Shown here: in pieces, positions 24,201 to 34,682 of the stretch | Layout of the letters: every line of letters starts with the position of its first letter | Numbering within the stretch: the stretch's first letter is position 1 | DNA from: Cryptomeria japonica | Lineage: Eukaryota > Streptophyta > Pinopsida > Cupressales > Cupressaceae | Direction: 5' to 3' | NCBI RefSeq assembly: GCF_030272615.1 | Contig: NC_081410.1 | Location: 146,096,349-146,160,348 of the forward strand | DNA: 64,000 nucleotides | The notes under the pieces: generated by a model | What the model was told of the DNA's origin: nothing | What the model saw: only the letters and a program-made list of their open reading frames with translations | The model's database searches: none | Program-made: the position numbers and the translations under genes

Positions 24201-24314
24201 AAAGGAAAGGCAAAAGATCTAAAATGGAAACTTAGTCCAAGATTGGACTACCTCGCCTCCTTGAGAAAAGAGATATCTGAGGCTCTAGTTCAAGGACAGA
24301 AAACACCGGAATAA
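21220..24314 (+). pseudogene. Second ORF of element A, unknown protein of about 1,030 residues
   Basis: Seen: it starts MASSSAPEF at 21220 in a good context. The first part runs to 21885 in one frame with a stop at 21298; a frameshift near 21885 moves to the frame kept to 24314, with in-frame stops at 22137, 22641, 23481 and 23505. The N-terminal half (to about 22330) looks globular, with 'GAFFWLDSVHKIT', 'CEWLKDELI' and 'FRFGNLLVCLMLHI'. It is followed by a basic Lys/Arg-rich link (about 22380-22720), a second domain (about 22720-23150), a Pro/Thr-rich spacer (about 23200-23600) and a C-terminal coiled coil (about 23860-24300). None of the protease, integrase, RT or RNase H motifs occurs. 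The same order of blocks is found in element B (18360-18912 and 25474-26560). I do not recognise the family. It could be a structural or envelope-like accessory, or a captured host gene. Confidence 0.75.
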
Positions 24315-24672
24315 CAAATGCAACACCTCACCGGTACAATTTAGAGGATAGAGGCCGCATTAAAGGACAGTGAACGGTTCATTGAGAGCCTGAATCTGGT
24401 ATTGGCAGACCTTTTTCAAATTGTAACCAACTGGTTACAAGAATGAAGCTGGAAACCACACTCAATTGACACTTTGACAACCTTTGTCATTGATGCCAAA
24501 GGGGGAGTAGTGGTAATGAGAAAAATAATCAGCAAATGGCTCATCAGCTCAGGGGGAGCACATATTTTTTTGGGTACACAATTTTTGGTAAGACAATTCT
24601 GGCAAATTCTTTTTGGATGACACTTTTTGGATTTTTCTCATGAGTGTTGCCATCAATGCCAAAGGGGGAGAT
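24315..24672 (+). other. 3' untranslated part and purine tract of element A
   Basis: No coding. Purine-rich copies occur at about 24498 ('ccaaagggggag') and 24550 ('cagggggagc'). The functional polypurine tract AAAGGGGGAGAT is at 24661-24672, immediately before the right LTR. It is preceded by 'gccatcaatgcc', a copia-like sequence shared with element C. Confidence 0.8.
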
Positions 24673-25473
24673 TGTTGGAAAATTCACACTCCAATGAGCT
24701 ATTGTAGGTGATTGAAGGTTTTATCATTGATGGCAACCTTGCAATCATATGATACCGACAAGACAATATACCGGCACCAGCAACAATAGACTCTACACCG
24801 ACACATAGAACACTGGCAGTAAAAGGAAGTATACCGACACCCAGGCCGACATGAATTTTGTTTATAATATATTTTGTAATTAATTGTAAAATCATTGTAA
24901 GCCGACTTGGCAAGTTGTAAAACGACTCATATATGTATGAGATCATTATAGAACATTTTGTAAGCAAGAAGATAGGTGAAATAAGGCAAACCTATTATGC
25001 GAATTATAGGTTAAGGGTTTATGTATGAAGCAGAGCTAAAACCGGTACTGGATCTGGCATAGTAGATGCTATTTTGAAGCAGTACAAGACATTGGATTTG
25101 CATAATCCACTTTGTAAGTCAGTGAGACATCCCATTTTGTAATTGAGCAGTGAGCTCTAGGCACTTAGCCTTCCTGCATGTGCAGGCCCCTATTGTAGCA
25201 GTAATATTCTCTTATTGGCCAGTAAGTGAATATTGTGGGTCACAAATCCCACCGAGGTTTTTCCCACACCGGGTTTCCTCGTTAAACTACTGTGTTATGG
25301 TGTGCTTTTCATGTGGTTGTTGTTATCTCTGTTTATTGCATTACTTTTTGTTTACTGGTATACAGTATTGATATGCTTTACATGTTTTAAGTTAAGAAAA
25401 TTTTCCAACCGGTTAGATATTGATTCACCCCCCCCCCCCCCGCCCCCTCTCAGTATCTTTGAGAATCCTAACA
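24673..25473 (+). repeat. 3' LTR of element A
   Basis: 801 bp, from TGTTGGAAAATTCAC to AATCCTAACA. Collinear with 18913-19710; followed by ATAGG (25474-25478), the right target duplication. Confidence 0.92.
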
Positions 25474-26640
25474 ATAGGATGGTTAAGGAAAATGTTGAGT
25501 AGGATTTGTGTGAGAATCTGAGGTGGCAGTTGTTTGACAATATCAAAATGACAAAGAGTGAAATGTATCCATTTCAGTATGGTTCTCTGATTGTCTATTT
25601 AGTTTTCTATTTTACAAATGCTTTTCCTGGTGTTGAGAATGTTGCATGGAAAGGAGATATGTCTATTGGACATCAAATTAAGAGTCACTTAGATGGTTTA
25701 GATGATAGCTCTAAAATGTGCAAGAATTTATTTGAGAAGCTCAGAAGTGTATTAATTTTGAGGAATTGAATTCTTCCTCAATTTTTAGATTGGTATGAGA
25801 ATGATGTTGTGTTTCTACTAGACAAAGATAATTGTTTTTTAGAAGTTGTGGTTCTGAGGGTTTCTTGGATAACTTCGTTATCCTATGAAGTTTAAGAAGA
25901 TGAATGTACGAGGTTAGTAGAAAAACTTATAAAGATGCCAAAGGATCAGAGTGTAGAGAGGTTTGGAACTAGGAAAGAGACTCTTGGAAGGTCCAAAATG
26001 ATGAAGCCGAAGAAGAAAGTGAAAAAATATAGAATGCTATCTAAAGAGTTGTTTGCCTCTTGTTCTAAGGTTCATAAGAAAGGAAAAAAAGTTTCAAAGA
26101 AGAAGGATATTGAACCGATGACTATGGATAGCAATGATGAGGAAGAAGAGACGAAGGCAACACAAAAAGTTGCTCAGAGTGAGGTAGCTGAAATGGTGCA
26201 GGAAGAAGATGATGAGGAAATCGATGATTATGATGAGCTTATAGAAGAAAAGGTGCTTGAAATGATCAAGAAGCCTAGCAGTATGAAGTTTGTTGGTGAT
26301 TCATATCACAATTATTTATCTTATGAGCAAGATGTTATTGAGAAAGTATTTGTAAAGTATTTGGTTTAGAGAAATAAATTTGGTTGCTACTAATGTTGTT
26401 GATTTTCTTGCAGAGGAACTTGTTGAGTTGCTTATAAAGAGAATGGCTAGAGAAGATAACAATAATGCTAAGGAAGGATTTATTGAAGCAAATTTACATG
26501 CGATGATGGTAGCGAAATGTATGAAGGCACATCACGTGCTAATTCTTAATTTTAAATTGTGAATTTATAAAATTGTGTGGTTTTATTAGCAAAAAATAAT
26601 TTGTTTATTTATGTATTTTATGTGTATATTCTAAATGGAT
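25474..26640 (+). pseudogene. Element B second ORF, 3' half
   Basis: Seen: after the right target duplication the host frame resumes. 'LCENLRWQLFDNI' and 'FQYGSLIVYLVFYF' (25506-25620) match A's 'CEWLKDELIDNL' and 'FRFGNLLVCLMLHI'; 'AFPGVENVAWKGDMSIGHQI' matches 'QVPGIGIRNFGFDIPVGKQL'. A basic Lys-rich stretch follows (about 25990-26110), then an acidic Glu/Asp stretch (about 26130-26240), then 'YDELIEEKVLEMI' paralleling A's 'IDKLLDEITEDGK'. Stops at 25767, about 25892 and 26367 break it. Similarity fades near 26560-26640. No 3' LTR of B could be recognised. Confidence 0.7.
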
Positions 26641-27370
26641 TTGATTTGAAAATCAAGTGGAGACAAAGTTGGAACAAAAGTTGAACTAGAGAAAGCTAAC
26701 GGCTAAAAATGGGAAGTTGTTGTTTGAAAGCAATGATAGAGAATGGGATTTATTTTGAGCTAGAAGTCAAATTGGAGCCAAAATGAAATGTTGTCGACAT
26801 TATGGATCAAAATACTAAACACTGTCATCACTAAACAACTAAAAAACTGTCCACAACATAGATACTCGTAGCTCAATCAAATTTTCATGTGGACCTCTGC
26901 AAATTGAATTGGATCAACTACAAACGTCCCTCTAAAAACCTTTTAATCCGCAAACTCTGATCTTCACCATATTGAACAAACTAACTCATTGAGATTCACT
27001 GCATCACTATCATAGTCAGAGAAATATGTTGACATCCATGACAAAACATCTCTCAAATATCTCTCAAGCACATATTTGCAGCATACTACCAACAATATCC
27101 AACAATTTCTAAAATTCTAGGGCCCTAGCCAACAAATAAAAGTGTAAGTTCTTTCAATATTATGGAATTATGTAAATCTTCTACAATCAAAATTTCTCCT
27201 ATTGAATATCTCGAGTAGAATTATGACAAGCTTGAAAGATTAATAAAATATGGACGTGATGAAACCAACCTATGCAATGAGCAATTGATTAATGTCGAAG
27301 CCTAAACCTCTTCTCTCTCATCTGGCACCAAAGATCACATCTCAACCATACTTGATTTGAAACCTAATCT
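26641..27370. other. No clear feature; junction of element B and gypsy element D
   Basis: No convincing frame to about 27130. From there, broken frames on the plus strand may be the end of the gag of the following gypsy element, but no motif proves it. Confidence 0.3.
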
Positions 27371-27374
27371 TTTA

Positions 27375-27765
27375 TAAGTGTCCCTCTACGTGAATGGTCA
27401 TTAGCTTAGCAATTCCATTATTGATTTTTGTGTTCTAGACAATGTTATGCCACCATATGTAGCCAAAGGCCTCAACTTTTTTTTGACCAATACCATTGGA
27501 AGATGTTTTACATGGATTAAAAATAAATTATTTTAATCGAGCAGGTTAAAAATGTTGAGGTTTCTTTAACATCTCATCTAAGTAAGATGCTTAAGTTGTC
27601 CTATTTTGGTAGTTAATATCCCTACTAGTTATGACATGTTGTTGAGTAGGAGTTTTTGTAAAGATTTGGTGGGGGGGTGGAATTTAAATGGATTTGTCTC
27701 ATGCTCTCATTCCATTGGGAAACAAAAATGTGCAATTGGAGCTTGAGGCTAAAGTGAATTTTACA
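27375..27765 (+). pseudogene. Element D aspartic protease relic
   Basis: Seen across broken frames: 'PLYVSLYVNGH' then 'IIDFCVLDNVMPPYVAKGL' where the catalytic Asp-Ser/Thr-Gly signature should be, so the active-site triad is degraded (Asp kept, Gly lost). Further on come 'YDMLLSRSFCKDL' and 'SHSIGKQKCAIGA', typical of the region after the protease in plant Ty3/gypsy polyproteins. It would have cut the polyprotein. The frame is interrupted by several stops. Confidence 0.65.
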
Positions 27766-27827
27766 ATTCTGAATCTAACTATCCTAGATCCTAAATTCTC
27801 TACTAGCAAATAGAATTTAGTAACTAT

Positions 27828-28275
27828 ATGACATTCTATAATGGAACCAACGATGAAGAATTCCTCAACCCAGATATCTCCCTAGAATTATGGACTTTGG
27901 AATTTGATGGTAGTTGCTCCAATCTAGGTTTTGACATTAGAGTGGTGTTAGTATCACTAGATGGAGATGCATTTCTCTCTTATTATAAGTTGAAATTTAA
28001 GAGCACTAACAATACTTCCAAATATGATGCCTCGTTACTTGGGAAAATACTAATGAAAGAAAGGGCAATCATAAAATTAGAAGGTGGTTGGGGATGTCGA
28101 GTTGATTGTTAAGTAGGTAAGAAATACTTTTATAGTGAAGAATGAAATATTGAAATATTATAGGAATGAGTATTGGGATGAAATCAAAGATTTTGATACT
28201 TTTTTTATTGAAGCAGTCCCCTATGATCAAAATTCTAGAGCAAATCTTTGGTTTTCTCGATGTAATTACTCCTCC
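27828..28275 (+). pseudogene. Element D RNase H-like domain upstream of RT
   Basis: Seen: 'LWTLEFDGSCSN' (first Asp), 'FKSTNNTSKYDASLLG' (the expected Glu is Asp), then after a frameshift near 28080 'VVGDVELIVK' (Asp kept) and 'YDQNSRANLW', where the last Asp is gone. This matches block by block the domain at 130-540. In ordinary Ty3/gypsy elements RNase H follows RT, and here a second one does so as well (36960-37330). This extra domain between protease and RT is therefore part of the family's architecture. Confidence 0.7.
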
Positions 28276-28479
28276 CATGCCCAGACTTCAAGAAAAAATT
28301 CTACATAGCTGAGATGATATATCATCCTAATGTCCTTGGTAATTTAGAGTTTTGGTAGGTGTTTGAAAATAATAGCCCAATTCAAACATCCTTGGAAAAA
28401 TTAGACATGTTCATGGACACTTTATTTGAAGGAAGCGAGTCAGATTGCAAATAATTCTGTCCTAATGGAGAAAAAGAGT

Positions 28480-28779
28480 TAGAAGAAGGTATGATACAAT
28501 CAAAAGAAATAAGATTCCAAAAGGCCTAGTCTCCTTAAAATATATTTTTGATAGACATGATAGATATGTGAAGAATAAAATGGTTGAATCTAACACTTCT
28601 GGTGAGTATGAAATGGTTAACGTTGGAAATATAGATGACCCCAAATTAGTACGTATTGGTAAATGTTGTGCACTTAAACAAATGAATACACTAATCAGGC
28701 TACTAGTTAAGAATAAATATGTATTTACTTGGTGCTATGATGATTTGAAGAATTTACTGGGTGGACAAATCCAACATCA
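28480..28779 (+). pseudogene. Element D reverse transcriptase, N-terminal piece
   Basis: Seen: 'PKGLVSLKYIFDRHD' in shifted frames, then 'VFTWCYDDLKNLLGGQIQHH', the usual run-up to plant Ty3/gypsy RT. The frame breaks at 28779 at the LTR of element C. The next residues of the same protein ('IPLKPRTTALKQKQR') are found at about 36098. Confidence 0.75.
28775..28779 (+). other. Target-site duplication of element C, left copy
   Basis: CATCA before the left LTR; CATTA at 36092-36096 after the right LTR. One mismatch out of five. Confidence 0.7.
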
Positions 28780-30181
28780 TGTTGGCATTTGCATGAAGAT
28801 TGCATTAATGAAATGTTATGTTGTCATTGATGTCAATTAACCGATAATGATATTGTTGTAATGTTGTTTTGTAACCGGTAGGAAGAGATTGTGAAAGGAA
28901 ACAGTAACCGGTCGGTAAGTTTGTGGAGTGAATCGGTATTACTAAGTATTGGAGAGTTGAACCGGTAAACCCTACCTGTTGAATTGATAAACCCTAACCG
29001 ATTAAGTCTGGTGAATTGGTTATATTGGTTTATGATTTGATGGTGAGAGATAATGATTGTGACACATATGCATATTGTATGAAAAGAGTTTCAAAGTGTT
29101 TTTAGCACGTTGAGGTGACGGTTTTTGTCTTGGGAATGAGCAAGTATATTGCATGTATGCAAAGCGCATGATGAGTTACTAAGTTCGATGAAGCAGTGAT
29201 CAAGGAGAGGTCGAGGCTTTTTTGAATGATGTGTAGAGATTGTTATGTAATTCAATGTTCATACTTGAACCGACTTGTTTGTAATCTCTATGTGAATTAG
29301 GCTTTTGTTGTGTTACCGACCTAGTTGATTTGTTTATAAGGTCGATGAGTTGTTTAGTTTCAGAGTTGGCAAAGTTTTTGTTGAGTGTGTGGTTGTCGAA
29401 CCATATGATGTATCTGCAGTTTGAGTAAAGGCAGATAGGAGCATGAAAAGGATTTGAACAAGCAAGTGTAGTGCTATTCAAACAGATCAGCAAACTCATG
29501 TTGTTTTCTAACAATTACAATAGTTAAATCCCCTGACCAAGTAAGCTCTAACAAACTTGGTGTTACTCAAATCCTCTAAAAAGGTGATCCATTAGCTTGG
29601 ATTCTAAATCATTTACAAAGGTTACTCCTCACAAGGTATTTCTTCTAACAAGACATTGTAGTCAATCCCTTAACCGAGTGGTCCCTAACAGGATCTGTTC
29701 TTAACATAACTTTTTGTAAAAGCTTTAACAGGCTTGGCTCCTAACAGGGCGAACTTCAAAAGAGTTCAGATAGTTATCTTGTGAGTCTCATCTCATTGTG
29801 GTTTTTCCCATTTGGGTTTCCATGTCAAAAATATTGTGTCAAGTTGTGAATGTTTTTGTGGTTATATTTTCTATGGTTGACTTGCTTAACTACTTAATCC
29901 ACTTTGATAAGTCATGATAACCAACAACAACATGAAATGAAGTATTACTTATGTCAATAAAAGTATTTGGATGTTTGTGAGTTTTAAGTTGTTTACTGTT
30001 AATCTGTTGTAATAGTCAACTGGTTTATCTTGAAAGTTTTATCTTTACAGTGATATTGCATTGATAGTTCTAAGTTTACTTTGAGAGATTGGTGAAGTTT
30101 ATCAATTTTTTTATCTACTGATTCACACCTCCCCCGCCTCTCACTAGTTGATTGGATCCTTGTTCTTTCATCATACCATCA
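28780..30181 (+). repeat. 5' LTR of element C
   Basis: 1,402 bp, TGTTGGCATTTGCATG to CATCATACCATCA. It contains the GTGGTTTTTCCCATTTGGG block at about 29802 and ends after 'gattcacacctcccccgcctctca'. Confidence 0.92.
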
Positions 30182-30183
30182 AT

Positions 30184-30195
30184 TGGTATCAGAGC
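30184..30195 (+). promoter_or_regulatory. Primer-binding site, initiator-Met tRNA
   Basis: TGGTATCAGAGC, two bases after the LTR: the exact plant copia primer site complementary to initiator methionine tRNA. Confidence 0.93.
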
Positions 30196-30251
30196 ATCTC
30201 AGGTCCTCTAAGGTCTAAGCCTAACAGCTTGAGGTAAAGGTCTTGTAGGAC

Positions 30252-31274
30252 ATGATGAAGAAGGAAGGCCTGAAGTTTAATAGAGAGAACTATAGGATAT
30301 GGAGTGATAGAATGAAAATTTATATCAGGAGTCTTGGAAATCAATACTGGGAACATGTTAATACTCAATATGTTGCACCTAATAATTTTATGACTAATGA
30401 TCAGAAGAAAGAGCAATAAGAAAACAATCAAGCATTGGAGGCTATTATCAGTTCTTTGTCTGATGCAAAGTATGTAGATGCCCATGGCTTGGAGACTGCA
30501 TATGAGGTATGGAAGAAACTTGAAGAGATTTATAGCAGTGATGAACATGTGAAGATTGCCATGGAAGATAGTTTATGAGGAAAGTTTCATGACATACAGA
30601 TGGCTGAAGGTGAGAATATCCAATAGTATGGTCAGAGGATAAAAGAGATAGATGGTGAGATCAAGAGTGCAGGTGGTAAAGTGGAAGATGCCACAGTGGT
30701 TAGTAAGGTATTGAGAACCCTGCTACCGGTCTACGCTATCCGAGTTGCATCCATTCAGGAGTTGAAATCTATTGACAAAACTAAGGTAACCCCTGAATCC
30801 ATCATTGGTAAGCTTACTGCTTTTGAATAAAATGGTTATAATGGTAGTATTCAGAAATCTGAATCAACATTTAAAGCTTTTGTTTCAAACCTATCTATGA
30901 GGAAAAGTAGAGATGTCAGTCACAGTTATGAATCTAGATCCAACAGAGAAGTTGATGATGAAGACAATTTGGTTGAGCTTGAAGCATTGTTGGCCAAGCG
31001 GATGCCTAGAGGTATCGGTAAATATAGAGGTAAATTAACTTTGAACTGTTTTGCATGCAACAAGATTGGACACATAGCTACTAACTGTCATAATGATGAT
31101 AATGAGCACAAGCGAGAGAAATTCAAGAAGTACAAAGGAAAAGGCAAAAGAGATTGTTTTATTGCAGTTGATGGTGGTATCACTTATGAGGAATCTGATG
31201 GTGATGTTAATGAAGACATTGTGTTTGTATCCATTAAAGAGGAAACATCTTATCAGAAGGCTTTAGTTTCATGA
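30252..31274 (+). pseudogene. Element C gag
   Basis: Seen: starts MMKKEGLKFNRENYRIW at 30252. 'NYRIWSDRMKIYI' and 'EVWKKLEEIYSS' are the copia gag (UBN2-type) core. One CCHC knuckle, CFACNKIGHIATNC, lies near 31050. A Lys-rich stretch and an acidic tail follow, ending at TGA 31272. In-frame stops at 30417, 30576, 30624 and 30828 inactivate it; several are single-base changes of Gln, Arg or Trp codons. It would form the particle and bind the element RNA. Gag and pol share one frame and are separated only by the stop at 31272, so the original was probably a single copia polyprotein. Confidence 0.85.
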
Positions 31275-32732
31275 ATGTATAATTCTGATGATTGGATCAT
31301 TGATAGTGGTTGTTCACATCACATGACCGATGATCAGAGAAAATTTCTTTCCTTGAAGGAATTTGATGGTGAAGTTGTAAGATTTGGTAATGACTCACCC
31401 TGCATGGTTAAAGGTAAGGGAACTATTTCTCTTAATGGAAAGAGCAGTGCAGATGATGTCTATTGGGTTGAAGGTCTAAAGCACAATCTTTTGAGTGTTG
31501 CTCAACTCAATGACATAGGATATCCATTAGAGTTCAAGAACGGTATGTGCAAAATCTATGGGAGCAAAGGTGGATTGATTGCAACCTGCAAGCAGACTAA
31601 ACGTAACTTGTTTCACTTGAATCCTAAGGTTAGCAAATGTTTAATTGCTAAAGTATATGATAGTTGGCTTTGGCATAGGAGATTTTGTCATATAAATTTT
31701 GATAACATTGTTAAAGTGAGTAAGTCAAAGGCAGTGAGAGGTTTGCCTCACTTGGATAAACTAGTTAATGCTCTATGTAAGGAATGTCAGTTGGGAAAGA
31801 TGACATCCTCAACTTTCAAGAGCAAATCTTTTTCAGCGAAACATCTGTTAGATTTGGTTCATACAGACCTCTGTGGACCAATAAGGACTAAAAGTATTCA
31901 AGGTGATAGATATTTCATGACCTTCACTAATGATTGCTCAAGGATGATGTGGGTCACATTCTTGAAGGACAAAATAGAGGCCTTTGGTAAGTTAAAGGCA
32001 TTCAGGACCTTAGCTGAAAAGGAGAGTGGTAAGAAGATAAAGTGTCTGAGGACTGATCAAGGCGGAGAATTCACTTCTGATAAATTCACTAGATATTGTG
32101 AAGAAAATGGTATCAAAGGACAGCTTTTTGCACCAAGGAAACCACAACAGAATGGTATTGTAGATAGAAACAACCGATCAGTTGTTGAAGCTGCTAGGAC
32201 AATGTTGATACAAGGAGGTGTAGCGAAAACTTTCTAGAGAGAAGCTGTTAGCACAACTGTCTACACTATGAACAAGATTTTGGTAAAAAGAGGTAAGGAC
32301 AAGACTCCTTATGAATATTGGTATGGTAGATCACCTAATGTTAGTTATTTCAAGATATTTGGCAGCAAATGTTTTATTAAGAGAGGTGACCATGTTATCA
32401 AGTTTGAGGCTAAAAGTGATGAAGGTATATTTCTTGGTTATTCCACCAAGAGTAAGGCCTACATATGTTATAACAACCAGACACAAAGGATCATTGAGAG
32501 TGTCGATGTTCGAGTGGATGAGTATCTCGAAGTCTCGGAGGAAACCAGTGTGGAGAAAAAGGATGAATATCCTTGCATTTTGTTTTTGGAACCAGAACTT
32601 GTGAAACCTGTAACCGGTAAAGAAAATGTTGTTGCACCAGTTCAACCAGAACAGGTAGACTCAGAAGAAGATGATGATCTAATAATGAAGAAGAACCTGA
32701 AGATAACGATCATGTTATTCCGAGGTATGTGA
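31275..32732 (+). pseudogene. Element C pol, first part: protease and integrase
   Basis: Seen: the protease active site IIDSGCSHHMT (31299-31330) carries Asp-Ser-Gly. GAG-pre-integrase/zinc-binding H-H-C-C follows (WHRRFCHINF near 31671; CKECQLGK near 31786). Integrase core: HTDLCGP (first Asp, about 31860), LRTDQGGEF (second Asp, about 32050), and QQNGIVDRNNRS (about 32147), where the catalytic Glu is replaced by Asp (codon 32163-32165). An in-frame TAG stands at 32235. The C-terminal integrase region ('FKIFGSKCFIKR', 'GIFLGYSTKSKAY') runs to about 32520, followed by an acidic linker. A frameshift near 32680 moves pol to another frame. Integrase would insert the cDNA; the Glu-to-Asp change is expected to harm it. 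Confidence 0.88.
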
Positions 32733-34326
32733 GACTTAATCACAATATTGAGCAGATTATTAGAGATAAGGATGCTGAAGTATTAACCATAAGAAGAATC
32801 AGGGGAAATTCTTGCATGATCTCCACTATTGAGCCTAGAACTACTAAGGAAGCATTTGGAGATGATCATTGGGTTAAAGCTATGTAGGAGGAGCTTGAAC
32901 AAATTGAGAAGAGTAACACATGGATCCTAGTACCTCGACCGGTAAATAAAAATGTGATAGGTACTAAGTGGGTTTTCAGGAACAAGCTAAATGAAGATGG
33001 TGTTGTAGTTTGCAATAAAGCTAGATTAGTTTGCAAAGGTTATGCACAAGAAGAATGAGAAGATTATGGTGAGAATTTTGCACCAATGGCTAGACTGGAA
33101 GGTGTCATAACTTTACTTGCATTTGCAGAACACAAGGGATTCAAAGTATACCAGATGGATGTAAAGTCTATATTTTTGAATGGAATACTGGAAGAAGAAG
33201 TATACATTGAGCAACCAGATGGTTATGCTCTGGCTGATGATAAAGACATGGTATGTAAGTTGCATAAAACATTATATGGATTAAAGCAAGCACTGAGAGC
33301 ATGGTATGAAAGGCTTCATTCACACCTGATGAAGATAGGTTTTCAGAGAACCAGTGAAGATAGCAACATATATCTTAAATCTAAAGGAGATAAAATATTA
33401 GTTAGTGAAGTGTTTGTAGATGATATCATATTTGGAGGAATGATGACATGAGCAATGACTTTGCAAATGAAATGAAAAGTGAGTTTGAAATGTCTCTAGT
33501 GGGAGAGAAATTTTTTCATAGGTTTGCAAATACAACAAATGAAGAGTGGTATTTTCATTACATAGTCTAAGTATGTGAAGGAGGTATTAAAGACATTTGG
33601 TATGAGTAACTGTAAACCAGTTGGGACACCAATGGTTACAGTTTGTAAGTTTTCTAAGGAATGTGAGGCCACATTTGTTGATGAGAAGGAGTACAAGTCA
33701 ATGATTGGAAAATTGCACTATGTTATTCACAGTAGACCGGATATAACTCATGCAGTTGGTCTAGTTGCTAGATTTCGGAAGAATCCGAAGGAAACACCTA
33801 TAGAAACCAAGAGGATATTCAAATATTTGAAAGGTATTGTTGACTATGGATTATGGTATCCATATGAAGGAAACTTTGACTTGAAGGTGTACACAGATGC
33901 AGACTGGGCATGTAATGATGATGATAGGAAAAGCACAACCGGTGGAGCATTCTTTCTGGGAGGAAGACTTGTTTCATGGAGTAGCAAGAAGCAAAGTTGT
34001 ATTTCAAATTTTACTGCTGAAGCTGAGTATGTTACAACTTATATGAATTGTACCCAGGCTATCTGGATGAGGCACATTTTAGAAGGTTTTAAGATGAAGT
34101 TTACAGAACCTGTAAAGATCTTATGTGATAATACCAATGCCATAAATATTTCAAAGAACCCTTTCTTGCACGCACGAACCAAGTACATTGAATTGAAGTA
34201 TCATTTCTTGAGGGAAAAAGTGCAGAGTAAAGATGTGATCTTGGAGCATGTTTCTACCAAGGAGCAGCTTGCAGATATCTTTACTAAACCTCTGCCTAAG
34301 ATTACTTTTGAGTATCTTAGAAGTTA
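32684..34326 (+). pseudogene. Element C pol, second part: reverse transcriptase and RNase H
   Basis: Seen: the frame continues from the frameshift, with stops at about 32886 and 33057. RT blocks: 'IGTKWVFRNKLNEDG', 'KARLVCKGYAQEE', 'YQMDVKSIFLNGILEEEVY' (first catalytic Asp), 'LYGLKQALRAWYE', and FVDDIIFGG at 33413 (the YVDD box). Two frameshifts fall between about 33450 and 33560. Then come 'SMIGKLHYV', 'GTPMV', and RNase H: VYTDADWA (Asp), TAEAEYV (Glu), ILCDNTNAI (Asp), 'KYHFLREKV', ending ADIFTKPLP and a stop at 34325. It makes element DNA from RNA in the cytoplasmic particle. Domain order integrase before RT is diagnostic of Ty1/copia. Confidence 0.9.
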
Positions 34327-34670
34327 GCTAGGAGTTGTACCCCTTCATGAGGTCAATTGAGCATGATGTTGATTACATTAGTACCAGAGCTACTTGCAGA
34401 GTTTTACAGTAGGATTGATGTAGGAGTGAAGTTATTCCATAGGGGGAGCATCAAGTTGCAGGTTGTTGATGCTGAACAGTGAAGTTTTACATTGCATGTT
34501 TTACTTTCAATTTGGCATTGTTGTCAAAGGGGGAGAAGAACTATGTGATTATGGGAGAAGAACCAATGACAAGCTGAAGACAAGGAGAGTACATGGTAAA
34601 ATGTAAATTAGGATTCCTATTCACAATAACAGCACTCAATGGTATTGATATTTGTATTGCCATTAATGTC

Positions 34671-34682
34671 AAAGGGGGAGAT
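34671..34682 (+). promoter_or_regulatory. Polypurine tract of element C
   Basis: AAAGGGGGAGAT directly before the right LTR, identical to the tract of element A (24661-24672). A second 'tcaaagggggag' copy lies upstream at about 34527. Confidence 0.88.

Larger units (their letters stand above)
18913..25473 (+). mobile_element. Element A: complete non-autonomous LTR retrotransposon without pol
   Basis: Seen: LTRs at 18913-19710 and 24673-25473, both TGTTGG...CCTAACA; a primer site right after the left LTR; a purine tract right before the right LTR; and a perfect 5-bp target duplication (ATAGG). The 4.96-kb interior encodes a gag-like knuckle protein and a long second ORF but no protease, integrase, RT or RNase H. 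Comparing the LTRs by hand gives about 40 differences in about 795 positions, many of them C/T or G/A, so the insertion is not recent. It sits inside a relative (element B). Inference: moved in trans by copia enzymes, because the LTR ends, tRNA primer and purine tract are copia-type. Confidence 0.9.
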
